From NCBI GenBank assembly GCA_964557085.1, contig CAZKYS010000003.1, forward strand, positions 1 through 48,184: 48,184 nt of DNA, written 5' to 3'. Origin of the DNA: Pseudaquidulcibacter sp964557085. Lineage in GTDB: Bacteria; Pseudomonadota; Alphaproteobacteria; Caulobacterales; Aquidulcibacteraceae. Every line of letters starts with the position of its first letter. The first letter of the stretch is position 1. Made by a program: the position numbers and the translations under genes. Positions 31,734 to 40,900 of the stretch are shown one piece after another. The notes under the pieces were generated by a model. It was not told the origin of the DNA. It searched no databases and saw nothing but the letters and a program-made list of their open reading frames with translations.

Positions 31734-33362
31734 ATGCCAAATAACCCCACACGCCTGATACTTCTTGATATTGCGACCAAGGCAATTCCCAAATTCTTTG
31801 CGATTTTGATGTTTTGCCTTGGAATGTGGTTTTTATATTCTTTGCATAAGCCGATTAATGCCCTAGATATAAAAATCATTCGCGAAATTTTGCCCCTATC
31901 ATTGGTTGAGGCTTCACATATTGGGGAAATAATTGTTGCAACCTTAATGCTTTTGCTTGCCCGTGGACTATGGGAGCGTATAGATGCCGCTTATTATATC
32001 GCATTATCGCTTTTTATTATTGGCGGCATTTTAGCAATTGCGCGCGCCCTTGATGTTTTTGCGGCGGGCATTTTATTTGGTTGCGCGCTTTTGATTTTAC
32101 CATGCAAAAGTGCATTCATTCGTAAATCAAAATTGATGGAATTAAGCTTTTCACCAATTTGGATATTTATAACTTTGGCGGCAATTATCGCCGCTATTTG
32201 GGCAAGTTCTTATGCTTATGTTCGTATTCCTTTAACCAAAGAGATTTTGGAACGTTTTGCGTATGATGAGAATACGCCGCGTTTTGTTCGTGGCCTTCCT
32301 GCGGTTGCCATCACTATTATTGCAATTGGCCTATGGCGTATTTTAGGGATTGCGCGCGCGCGCCCTGATTTGCCCGATGATGAAGAAATTCAAAAACTTG
32401 CCGATATTATGCAAAATGCCGATGATGGTCAAAACTGGCTTGCGCTTATGGGTGATAAATATATTTTTTGGCATCCAAACCAAGAAGCATTTCTGGCTTA
32501 TGGCATTTCGGGGCGCAATTATATTGTTATGGGCGAACCATTTGGCGATGAAAAAGCCATTGAAGAAACCTGCTTTGCGTTCAAAGAATTTGTGGCAATA
32601 AATCGCGGTAAATTGGGCTTTTATAGCGTTTCAGTAAGCAAGCTTCCGCTTATGATTGATTTGGGTCTAAGCCTTTTTAAAATTGGCGAAGAAGCACTAA
32701 TAAACCTTCAAGAATTTACCCTTGCGGGAAAAAAGAATTATGGGTTTCGTGCAACTTTAAAAAAGTTTGACGAAATGGGCGCCAGTTTTTGCGTCTTAAA
32801 TAGTGATGAGGTCGCACAAAATATACAATCATTACGCGCAATTTCCGATGATTGGCTTGAAAATAAAGGGCATAAGGAACGTGGGTTTTCACTTGGTAAT
32901 TTTTGCGGCGATTATATAAAAAAATTTCCGATTGCGGTTGTGAAAATTAATGATGAGATTATTGCTTTTGCGAATTTATTATCATCTGAAAACCCAAAAA
33001 CACTTGGTATTGATTTGATGCGCTATGGCAAAAATGCCCCGCCACAAACAATGGAATATTTATTCCTTAAACTGATTGAATATGCCCGCGAAAATGAATT
33101 TGAATATTTTTCCATGGGCCTTGCACCGCTTTCAGGGCTAGAGCCAACAAAGATTGCGCCGGCATGGGCAAAAATTGGGAATTTGATTTATCATTTGGGT
33201 GCTGAATTTTATAATTTCCAAGGCCTTCGGGCATATAAACAAAAATTTCACCCCAAATGGTCGCCGCGCTATGTTGCCATTGAAGGACGTGATACAAGTC
33301 TTTTAAGCGCTTTATTGGCGGTGGTTAATTTGGGGTCGAAAAGTAAAAATAATGAAGCTTGA
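31734..33362 (+). CDS. mprF: MprF-like phosphatidylglycerol aminoacyltransferase, short form
   Basis: A 542-residue membrane protein. The C-terminal part (about 215-535) is the DUF2156/MprF catalytic domain: DKYIFWHPNQEAFLAYGISGRNYIVMGEPFGDE, then LINLQEFTLAGKKNYGFRATLKKFDEMGASF, and FHPKWSPRYVAI at the end. It should transfer lysine, alanine or another aminoacyl group from tRNA to phosphatidylglycerol and so reduce membrane negative charge. The N-terminal membrane part has only about five or six helices, far fewer than the flippase domain of full-length MprF (about 850 residues), so lipid flipping may be missing. It overlaps the ICMT-like gene by 11 bases. The amino acid specificity is unknown. 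Confidence 0.88.
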   Translation: MPNNPTRLILLDIATKAIPKFFAILMFCLGMWFLYSLHKPINALDIKIIREILPLSLVEASHIGEIIVATLMLLLARGLWERIDAAYYIALSLFIIGGILAIARALDVFAAGILFGCALLILPCKSAFIRKSKLMELSFSPIWIFITLAAIIAAIWASSYAYVRIPLTKEILERFAYDENTPRFVRGLPAVAITIIAIGLWRILGIARARPDLPDDEEIQKLADIMQNADDGQNWLALMGDKYIFWHPNQEAFLAYGISGRNYIVMGEPFGDEKAIEETCFAFKEFVAINRGKLGFYSVSVSKLPLMIDLGLSLFKIGEEALINLQEFTLAGKKNYGFRATLKKFDEMGASFCVLNSDEVAQNIQSLRAISDDWLENKGHKERGFSLGNFCGDYIKKFPIAVVKINDEIIAFANLLSSENPKTLGIDLMRYGKNAPPQTMEYLFLKLIEYARENEFEYFSMGLAPLSGLEPTKIAPAWAKIGNLIYHLGAEFYNFQGLRAYKQKFHPKWSPRYVAIEGRDTSLLSALLAVVNLGSKSKNNEA

Positions 33363-33816
33363 ATTCTTAAATAATAAAATTCCACCACCTGTTATTTTGC
33401 TTATATCAGGGCTTGCTATTTGGCTTTTGAAGAATATCGCGCCATTGCCAATTCCATATTCAATACGCGCGATATTGGGCACTTTATTCATTATTTTTGG
33501 CTTTGGCCTTGATTTGGTGGGGCTTTTGGAATTTCGAAAATTTCAAACCACAATGAACCCATTAAAGCCCGAAAATGCAAGCAAGATTGTACAAACTGGC
33601 ATATATTCCAAAACCCGTAACCCAATGTATTTGGGCATGGTTTTTGTTTTGATTGGCTGGTCAATCATAAGCAAGGCATCATTTGGTATTTTAATAATCC
33701 CAATGTTTATAAAATACATCGAAACCTTTCAAATAAAGCCAGAAGAGGAAATTCTATCTTCACAATTTGGCGTGGAATATGATAATTATCGTTCAAAAGT
33801 TGCGCGATGGATATAG
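33352..33816 (+). CDS. Isoprenylcysteine carboxyl methyltransferase (ICMT)-like membrane methyltransferase
   Basis: A 154-residue inner-membrane protein with four hydrophobic segments. The catalytic C-terminal part has the family pattern GIYSKTRNPMYLGMVFVLIGW and then EEEILSSQFGVEYDNYRSKVARWI. The RNPMYLG and E...FG..Y..Y..KV.RWI motifs bind SAM and the substrate. Bacterial members do not methylate prenylated proteins; the likely target is a lipid, as for phospholipid or isoprenoid methyltransferases. The start overlaps the mprF-like gene end, and a GFA gene follows closely. Confidence 0.9.
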   Translation: MKLEFLNNKIPPPVILLISGLAIWLLKNIAPLPIPYSIRAILGTLFIIFGFGLDLVGLLEFRKFQTTMNPLKPENASKIVQTGIYSKTRNPMYLGMVFVLIGWSIISKASFGILIIPMFIKYIETFQIKPEEEILSSQFGVEYDNYRSKVARWI

Positions 33817-33825
33817 GGGCAAAAA

Positions 33826-34323
33826 ATGGCAAATTTACATGGTGGCTGTGATTGCAAAAAAATTCGTTACGAGCTTTTGGCGCGCCCGATGTTTGTCAAT
33901 TGTTGTAATTGCACATGGTGCCAACGTGAAACCGGATCGGCCTTTGTTATTAATGGCGTTATCGAAAGCGATAATATCAAACATCATGGTCAAATCCCTG
34001 AAACTAAAATCATTCCAAGCGCGAGTGGGAAGGGGCAAACAATTCATTTCTGCCCTGATTGCAAAGTTACCCTCTATTCAAATTATAATGGCGCAAGCCC
34101 GTTTTTAAGCTTTGTTCGCATCGGCACATTGGACAATCCCGATGAATGCCCACCAAATGCGATAATCTATACAAACACCAAACAAAAATGGGTCTGCTAC
34201 CCCGATAATATCCCCCAATTCGAGGAATATTACGACATGAAAGCCCTATATCCCGCCGAAAGCTGGGCAAGACGCAGCGCACTAAAACCAAAAATTGATG
34301 AGTGGCGCTCAAAACAGGGTTAA
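33826..34323 (+). CDS. GFA (glutathione-dependent formaldehyde-activating enzyme-like) zinc protein
   Basis: A 165-residue soluble protein of the GFA/CENP-V fold. The zinc-binding cysteines are visible in HGGCDCKKIRYEL, CCNCTWCQRETGSAFV, and HFCPDCKVTLYS. True formaldehyde-activating enzymes bind glutathione adducts, but many proteins of this family have other or unknown activity, and there is no glutathione-dependent dehydrogenase gene nearby. It has a good ribosome-binding site (AGGGG) nine bases after the ICMT-like gene, so it is probably the last gene of that operon. Confidence 0.9.
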   Translation: MANLHGGCDCKKIRYELLARPMFVNCCNCTWCQRETGSAFVINGVIESDNIKHHGQIPETKIIPSASGKGQTIHFCPDCKVTLYSNYNGASPFLSFVRIGTLDNPDECPPNAIIYTNTKQKWVCYPDNIPQFEEYYDMKALYPAESWARRSALKPKIDEWRSKQG

Positions 34324-34678
34324 ATTAGCCAATATATTTTGAAAAATTTGATTTTACTTTGATAAGGCAGGCTTCCCAAATCGTGCCATATTAATCATTT
34401 GTTTTATAATAATATTTTTTACCGCCTTTCATGGTTTTGAAATAAACATTCATCTAAAAGCCCTTTAATTCCACGCAAAATGCTATCATTTGCTATCATT
34501 GACAAAGCATGCGCATTTCAAATTTCATAAAGCAAACATAGCACATTATAAACTATGTTGGATAAGGCAATTTTTGTTGATAATTCTTTATAAATATGCG
34601 CATGTTTTAATCTGTATTTTCACAAATATTAAATAAAACAACATTAAAATAACAAAATATTGTTTTAAGGGTAATATT
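34324..34678. other. 355-bp non-coding region before the lipoprotein gene
   Basis: No gene is seen. It contains a 10-bp unit, TGCTATCATT, repeated twice in tandem (34481-34500). Downstream, CATGCGCAT (about 34508-34516) and ATGCGCATG (about 34596-34604) form an inverted 9-bp repeat roughly 80 bases apart. The region is very AT-rich and may hold the promoter of the lipoprotein gene. No clear function is supported. Confidence 0.6.
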
Positions 34679-35413
34679 ATGAGCGGGCAAAACAAAAGCA
34701 TTATTTATAGTATATTATTAATCGCCACGCTATTTATTTCATCCTGTTCAATCCCTAAAATCGAACGCTATAAGGTTACGCTTAATGTTGAATATAATGG
34801 AACGCTTTATAGCGCGTCCGCCGTTCAAGAAATAAAATGCACCCCAAGCAATAGCTTTTGGCAGGGCATGTCAATGGGTGGTTGTAGGTTAAAGGGGGAG
34901 GCTATTCCGTTAAGCCTTAACGAAAAAGGATATTTATTTCTAATCTTGGCGGGCAAAAAGGGTGGCGATGCGCTTGAATATTATTATTACCTAACCAACA
35001 AGGCTGATGAACAAAGAAAGAAAAGTAAAGTTTGGGATGTCAATTTAAACGAAGCGCCCATGTTGGTCACATTTTTTGATGTCAATGATTCCAAAACTGT
35101 AAAACAGGTTCACTTTTTCCCGCATGAAGAAGTTGACCATTATGAAACATACCGCCCATTCCCTGCATCACAGGAATTAGAAAGGCCGATAATGAAGACG
35201 GTTCAGCCAAATTCAAAAGACTATTTTGGTGAAACAACAATACTAAAATCAATCCATGTAGAACGAACAAATGAACCAATTACTTGGGGGCAAATTGAGA
35301 AGGTGCTGCCTTGGTTAAATGGGAGAGCTGGTGGAATGACTTTGGATGGCAAGTATGCACAAGATGATAGACTGGAATCAAAGTTGCAAACTTATAATTT
35401 TATATGGAGATAA
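34679..35413 (+). CDS. Predicted lipoprotein of unknown function
   Basis: A 244-residue protein with a lipoprotein signal peptide and lipobox (SIIYSILLIATLFISSC, Cys23), so it should be anchored to a membrane. The mature part shows beta-strand-rich segments (YKVTLNVEYNGTLYSASAVQEIKC...MGGCRLKGEAIPL) with two further cysteines, then LFLILAGKKGGDALEYYYYL and a C-terminal part that ends NFIWR. I do not recognise the family. The ribosome-binding site AGGG is well spaced. A second start (35417), now a fragment, follows its stop by three bases and has the ribosome-binding site GGAGATAAG, so this gene and the broken one were probably a pair. Confidence 0.75.
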   Translation: MSGQNKSIIYSILLIATLFISSCSIPKIERYKVTLNVEYNGTLYSASAVQEIKCTPSNSFWQGMSMGGCRLKGEAIPLSLNEKGYLFLILAGKKGGDALEYYYYLTNKADEQRKKSKVWDVNLNEAPMLVTFFDVNDSKTVKQVHFFPHEEVDHYETYRPFPASQELERPIMKTVQPNSKDYFGETTILKSIHVERTNEPITWGQIEKVLPWLNGRAGGMTLDGKYAQDDRLESKLQTYNFIWR

Positions 35414-35416
35414 GAA

Positions 35417-35539
35417 ATGACAACATATAACGATGTTTTTACAGCCATTTTAGCAATAGATTCTTATCATAGAAATGCAAACCAAGGGATTAGTAACTAC
35501 CTAATTGCTTCCCTTGAGGGAAGCTGTCACCGAAGGTGA
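35417..35539 (+). pseudogene. Truncated ORF, 5' end only, broken by the MITE-like element
   Basis: An ORF of 40 codons starts MTTYNDVFTAIL and has a proper ribosome-binding site (GGAGATAAG) directly behind the lipoprotein stop. Its first 27 or 28 codons look like a real gene start, with NDVFTAILAIDSYHRN as a coherent helix. From 35499 onward the reading frame runs into the repeat element and stops at TGA (35537-35539). The rest of the gene is absent, since the next sequence is the element followed by convergent rmuC. It is therefore best read as a remnant of a gene cut off by insertion or deletion. The family is not recognised. Confidence 0.6.
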
Positions 35540-35648
35540 CTGAAGGGTGGCTGTTGCGGGTTTTACAAATGCCGCGACAAGCCACCAGTGTCGCGGCCAC
35601 CCTTCCGCCCGCTTTGCGGGCACCTTCCCTCAAGAGAAGGAATTAGGT
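35499..35648. repeat. 150-bp MITE-like palindromic repeat element
   Basis: The ends are inverted copies: 35499-35523 and 35624-35648 match at 23 of 25 positions (starting ACCTAATT..., with CTTGAGGGAAG inside). The interior is highly structured: GTCACC-GAA-GGTGAC, GAAGGGTGGC with GCCACCCTTC, CCGCGACA with TGTCGCGG, and GCCCGC-TTT-GCGGGC. It is much richer in G and C than its surroundings and encodes nothing. This resembles a miniature inverted-repeat element or an ERIC-like palindrome. It ends a truncated ORF on the left and contains the rmuC stop codon on the right. Confidence 0.75.
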
Positions 35649-37070
35649 TTCTTCATCAAACGGCAATGCAATCATATCATCCGCCATGCTTGGCAATTCT
35701 ACTGCTTCTACATCCCTTAGTTTGCGTTCGATTACGCGGGTTCTTCTGCCTGCTTGGTCAACCGTGTTTTGGGCGCTTTCTAATTGTTTTTTTAATTTGT
35801 CCCACACTTCGCCATATTTGCTAAATTCCGATTTTGCCGCGCCCAAAATTTGCCAAACCTCGGAAGAACGTTTTTCAATCGCCAAAGTCCTAAAACCCAT
35901 TTGTAGGGAGGAGAGGGTGGCAGCCAATGTGGTCGGCCCCGTAACCATTATGCGAAATTCAGATTGAAGGCTTTGGGTAAAGCCTGCCTTGCGCACCACT
36001 TCGGCAAAAAGCCCTTCGGTTGGAAGATACATGATGGCAAAATCGGTTGTGTGCGGCGGGGCAATATATTTTTCGGATATTGTCTTGGCTTGAAGGCGAA
36101 TTGCGCGTTCCAAAACCGCCTCCGCCTTATCTATATCCTCTGGTGTGCCATTGTCTTGCGCGATTACAAGGCGTTCGTAATCTTCCTGTGGGAATTTGGC
36201 ATCGATTGGTAGATAGACGGGGGTGTCGTCAAACTTCCCTGGTAATTTGATGGCAAATTCAACCAAAACATTTTTTTCAGGATTAACTTTTGCATTTTTC
36301 TCATATTGATCGCGGTGCAACATATCATCAAGCAGCATTTCAAGCTGCACCTCACCCCATGTGCCACGCGATTTGACATTGGTTAGAACCTTTTTCAAAT
36401 CGCCAACACCAGTGGCAAGATTTTGCATTTCGCCCAAACCCTTATGAACCAAATCAAGGCGGTCGGAAACCAATTTGAAACTCTCACCTAATCGTTGTTC
36501 CAATGTGCCTTGTAGCTTTTCATCAACAGTTTGGCGCATTTTTTCAAGTTTTTCTTCGTTTTCTTTGCGAAGTTGGGTTAATTGAGTGGTTAAGGTTTCG
36601 CGTATCACTTCGCCGCGCTTTTCATTTAATTCAACCAATGCCTTAATGGTTTCGTCAATTTTATGAAGCGCCATGGATTGGCTTTGGGCAAAAGTGTCAA
36701 ACACCATTTTTTGCGCTTCATCCTGCTTTTGCCGCCCTTCAAGATTTTCGGTGCGCAAATTGGCAAGTGTGGTTGATTGAAGTTGTGTAAAGCCATCAAA
36801 CTTTTGATTTAACCCATTGTCTAATTTGGATAAATTACTGGTCAAATCTAATTTCAATGCATTGGAATTTTCGCCAAGATTTTGAAAATTATGTTTCAAT
36901 GCACTTTCCAAAACCGCCAAAGAGGTTTTGATTTCATTGGCAGAATTTTGGGCAATATTTCGCGCGCTGGCGGCATTCTGATAGGCAAAAAAGCCAAATA
37001 TAAGCCCCAAAAGCCCAATAACAATCAATGCCAAAAGCGTGAAAAACAATGTATCAATCGAAATATTCAT
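35643..37070 (-). CDS. rmuC: RmuC family DNA recombination protein
   Basis: An inner-membrane-anchored protein of about 475 residues, RmuC. It has an N-terminal membrane helix (LFFTLLALIVIGLLGLIFGFFAY) followed by a long coiled coil (about residues 45-190) and the conserved nuclease-like domain: SRGTWGEVQLEMLLDDML, VEFAIKLPGKFDDTPVYLPIDAKFPQEDYERL, and FAIMYLPTEGLFAEVVRK. RmuC limits recombination at inverted repeats in E. coli. Starts at 37070 and 37088 are both possible; 37070 has GGGGTTTTGG upstream. The terminal Thr codon and stop (ACC TAA, 35643-35648) lie inside the inverted repeat of the MITE-like element, so the original C-terminus may have been longer or different. Confidence 0.93.
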   Translation of the reverse strand: MNISIDTLFFTLLALIVIGLLGLIFGFFAYQNAASARNIAQNSANEIKTSLAVLESALKHNFQNLGENSNALKLDLTSNLSKLDNGLNQKFDGFTQLQSTTLANLRTENLEGRQKQDEAQKMVFDTFAQSQSMALHKIDETIKALVELNEKRGEVIRETLTTQLTQLRKENEEKLEKMRQTVDEKLQGTLEQRLGESFKLVSDRLDLVHKGLGEMQNLATGVGDLKKVLTNVKSRGTWGEVQLEMLLDDMLHRDQYEKNAKVNPEKNVLVEFAIKLPGKFDDTPVYLPIDAKFPQEDYERLVIAQDNGTPEDIDKAEAVLERAIRLQAKTISEKYIAPPHTTDFAIMYLPTEGLFAEVVRKAGFTQSLQSEFRIMVTGPTTLAATLSSLQMGFRTLAIEKRSSEVWQILGAAKSEFSKYGEVWDKLKKQLESAQNTVDQAGRRTRVIERKLRDVEAVELPSMADDMIALPFDEET

Positions 37071-37140
37071 CCAAAACCCCAAATGCATGTTTGGGTTAAA
37101 CCTATTCGATTAAGACGTCAAAATCGGGCGTTAGCAGAAT

Positions 37141-37629
37141 CTAAGCAATGCGAACTTTTGAATGTTGTAATGGAATTGCGCTTGTGCGTTTTGAAACATT
37201 GATTACGATGCGTGATTGAACATCGGATACAAGGCCAATGCCAAGCAATTTATCGCGCAAGAATGCATCATAAGCGTGCATGTCAGAAGTAATAACGCGT
37301 ATCATATAATCAACCGCGCCAGTGACGGTTGCGCAATCAACAACTTCGGGCCAACCCGCGACAGCAGTTTCAAATTTTTCAAGGTTTTCGCGGTTCGGAA
37401 GGGCAAGTTTAACGCTTGCCATAACTTCAAAATCAAGCCCCAAGGCTTCGCGGTCAAGAAGGGTTACGCGTTTTGCAATTACATTGATTTCTTCAAGGCG
37501 TTTTATACGGCGCCAACATGGTGATGATGAAAGTCCGATTCTGTCGGCTATTTCGGCAACTGAAAGCCCTGCATCTTCTTGAATTAATTCAAGAATTCTA
37601 AAATCAATGCTATCAAGTTCAATTGTCAT
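37141..37629 (-). CDS. Lrp/AsnC family regulator, divergent from indolepyruvate oxidoreductase
   Basis: A 162-residue Lrp/AsnC regulator. The helix-turn-helix region is LDSIDFRILELIQEDAGLSVAEIADRIGLSSSPCWRRIKRLEEINVI, and the C-terminal RAM domain contains CATVTGAVDYMIRVITSDMHAYDAFL. The ATG at 37629 is preferred (the ORF can be read from a TTG at 37635). It is transcribed away from the indolepyruvate:ferredoxin oxidoreductase gene across a 276-bp region with GCG-containing palindromes, a layout typical for an Lrp-type regulator of amino-acid breakdown, so it probably senses an aromatic or branched amino acid (inference). Confidence 0.92.
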   Translation of the reverse strand: MTIELDSIDFRILELIQEDAGLSVAEIADRIGLSSSPCWRRIKRLEEINVIAKRVTLLDREALGLDFEVMASVKLALPNRENLEKFETAVAGWPEVVDCATVTGAVDYMIRVITSDMHAYDAFLRDKLLGIGLVSDVQSRIVINVSKRTSAIPLQHSKVRIA

Positions 37630-37666
37630 ATTCAAAACCTTGCGTCAGAAGCTGTAAATTCGGTAA

Positions 37667-37737
37667 TATTTCGCACTTGCAGCGAAATAGGTGGGTTATT
37701 TTTGCGTAAACAGTCTAATAGGCGCAATAATATTGCG
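37667..37737. promoter_or_regulatory. Operator-like palindromes between lrp and the indolepyruvate oxidoreductase gene
   Basis: Two perfect palindromes: TATTTCGC-ACTTGCA-GCGAAATA (37667-37689), and CGCAATA-A-TATTGCG (37723-37737), with TTTGCGTAAA in between. All share a wTTnGCG-like core, which suits repeated binding by a multimeric Lrp-type protein. The regulator match is inferred from position. Confidence 0.55.
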
Positions 37738-37905
37738 TGTCAATGGCTATCGATAGAATATTTAGGTGAGATTTTCTTTTAATTTTCTGCGCATAATATT
37801 GTGGCACAAAATAGTGGCAAAAATTTATGTTAAGACGCCATAACACAAAGTTTTGCAAACATATATAAATAATAAGTCTTAGACTGTAATATTTCGAGGG
37901 AATGA

Positions 37906-40900
37906 ATGCAACATCGCGAAGTAAATTTATCCGACAAGTATGAGTTAAATCAAAATCGAGTATTTTTAAGCGGTATTCAGGCATTAGTTCGCCTTCCACT
38001 TGAACAAAGACACCGCGATAAATTAAATTCAATAAATAGTGCGGGCTTTATTTCAGGTTATCGTGGTTCACCACTTGGTGGCTATGATATGCAATTAAAT
38101 GCGGCAAAGAAATACCTTCAAGAAGGTAATATTCATTTTTGGCCGGGGTTAAACGAAGATTTGGGCGCAACTGCGGTTTGGGGCTCACAGGCATTGGGTC
38201 TGTTCTCTGGCGCAAAGGTTGATGGCGTTTTTGGCATTTGGTATGGTAAAGCCCCAGGGGTTGATAGATGCGGTGATGTTTTTAAACACGCTAATTTCGC
38301 GGGAACTTCGAAATTTGGTGGTGCACTTGCAATTGCGGGCGATGACCATAATTGTAAATCTTCAACTTTACCAAGTCAGTCTGAATTTGCCTTTGCCGAT
38401 GCCGAAATTCCAGTTCTAAATCCTTCAAATATCCAAGAAGTCCTTGATTATGGGCTTTATGGTATTGAAATGTCACGCTTTTGCGGTGCGTGGGTGGCAT
38501 TGATTGCGGTTGCAGATACAATGGATAGCGGTGCGGTTATTAATGTTAATATCGACAGGATTGATATTAAAAAACCCGATGCATCAACTTTGCCACCAAG
38601 TGGGGTTTCAATTCGTCGTAATGATGACCCAATGGCAAAAGAAGCACGCCTTCGCCAATTCAAAATCCCTGCGGCGCAAGAATTTGTTCGCGTTAATGGG
38701 CTTGATAAAGTAACACTTGAGGCCAAAAAACGTAAATTCGGAATTATCGCGTCGGGGCAGGCATATAATGATGTGCTTGAGGCGCTTGATTTTATGGGGC
38801 TTGATTTCGAGACTTTGTCAAAAAATGGCATTTCGCTTTATAAAGTTGCAATGCCTTGGCCGCTTGAACCACAAGGGGTTTTGGAATTTGCAAAGGGCCA
38901 TGAAACCCTTTTGGTGGTTGAACACAAAAGGCCATTAATCGAAAACCAAGTTAAAAATATTCTTTATGATAATATTGATGGCAAAAGACCAAAAGTATTG
39001 GGCAAAAAGGATGAAAATGGCAATCTATATCTAAATGATATTGCCACATTGCAAGTTCATGAAATTGGGCGCGCGATTTTGCGCCTTATTGATGATGGCA
39101 AAAGCTTCAAAAAGGCAAATGAAGCGATTGAACGCGCCAAATCAACCCTTGATAATGCCTATACTTTAGAAGGTGATAGCAAAAGAAACCCACATTTCTG
39201 CTCGGGCTGCCCGCATAATACGTCAACAATGGTTCCAGAGGGTTCGCGCGCTTTGGCAGGTATTGGCTGTCACTATATGGCGAATTTCATGCCAAATCGT
39301 AATACCGACATGACCTCACACATGGGCGGTGAGGGGGTTACATGGATAGGCCAAGCACCATTTACCGACGAAGAACATATTTTCGCAAATCTAGGTGATG
39401 GCACATATTCCCACTCTGGCTCACTTGCAATTCGTGCAGCTGTTACAGGCGGCGTAAATATAACTTATAAATTGCTTTATAATGATGCGGTTGCCATGAC
39501 GGGCGGTCAATCAACCGAAAGCGGGCAATCAGTTCCCCAAATCGCCAAACAATTATTAGGTGAGGGGGTCGCACAAGTTGTAATTGTTGCCGATGACCCA
39601 AGCCGCTATGACCATGTGCGCCTTGAACCAAGTGTTCGCGTTTATCACCGAAGCCTTTTGAATGAAGTGCAAGAAAGATTGCGCAAATCAAAAGGTGTAA
39701 GCGTTTTGATTTATGATCAAATGTGCGCCACCGAAAAGCGCCGCCGTATCAAACGCGGCCTTATGCAGGCAAAAGATACACGCGTTTTCATCAATAAAAT
39801 GGTGTGTGAAGGTTGCGGTGATTGTGGTGTGAAATCAAATTGTTTGTCGCTTCACCCTGTTGAAACTGAATTTGGTACAAAGCGTGAGATTGACCAATCA
39901 AGCTGTAACCAAGATACAAGATGCGTTGATGGCTTCTGCCCTTCATTTGTTACTGTTGAAGGGGCAATAAATGCCAAACGCCAAAGGCCGCGCCCTGAAT
40001 TTGATGCAACGCTTTTGCCGCTTCCGGAAATGCCAGACTTGCAAAAGCCGTATTCCATGATTTTTGCGGGGGTTGGTGGCACTGGCGTAACAACTGTGTC
40101 GGCAATTATTGGTATGGCGGCACATGTTGATGGTAAAAATTCAACCACACTTGATATGACTGGCCTTGCGCAAAAAGGTGGGCAGGTTTTATCGCATATT
40201 CGTATTGCAAAAGGCGATGTGCCAATACATTCGGGCCGTGTTCCTGTTTCAATGGCAAATGCAGCAATTATTGGTGATTTGATTGTGGCAACTAATTTGG
40301 ATGCGTTGAAATTGGTTTCAACCGATGTTTCGGCGGCAGTTTGCAATTCTGATATTGCCCCAACATCTGAATTCATTTTTGACAGAAATCGCAAATATCA
40401 AAATGTTCCAAAAATTGAATTATTTGCCAAAGCCGTAAATTCAATCGATACAATCAATGCCGAGGCGATTGCCAATGAATATCTTTATGATGCCATGTTC
40501 TCAAATATGGTGTTGATGGGTTTTGCATGGCAAAAAGGGCTTATACCTGTTTCATTGCGCGGTATTTATCGTGCGATAAAAATGAATGGTGCGGCGGTTG
40601 TTGATAATATGCTTGCCTTTGATTTAGGGCGTATTGCGGCACATGACCCTGCGCGTTTAATTGAACTGGTTCCGCCACGCAAAGTTCCAGATAAGAAAAC
40701 TTTGCCTGATTTGATTAATCACCGCGCACAATTCTTGATTGATTATCAGGATAAAAAACTTGCCGATAAATTCACTTCAATAATTGAGAATGCGGCAAAG
40801 ATTGAAAAAGAAAAACTTGGAAGCGATGAATTATCATATTCAATCGCCGAAAACCTTTTCAAATTAATGGCCTATAAGGATGAGTATGAGGTTGCACGTC

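Noticed and set aside
34481..34500. Tandem 10-bp repeat as a possible CRISPR or iteron
   Set aside because: Only two copies of TGCTATCATT are present, with no spacers and no replication gene nearby. No CRISPR array was seen anywhere in the window.
39852..40394. 180-codon minus-strand ORF inside the indolepyruvate oxidoreductase gene
   Set aside because: The plus-strand gene has conserved domains throughout this stretch; the antisense product resembles no family and has no ribosome-binding site.
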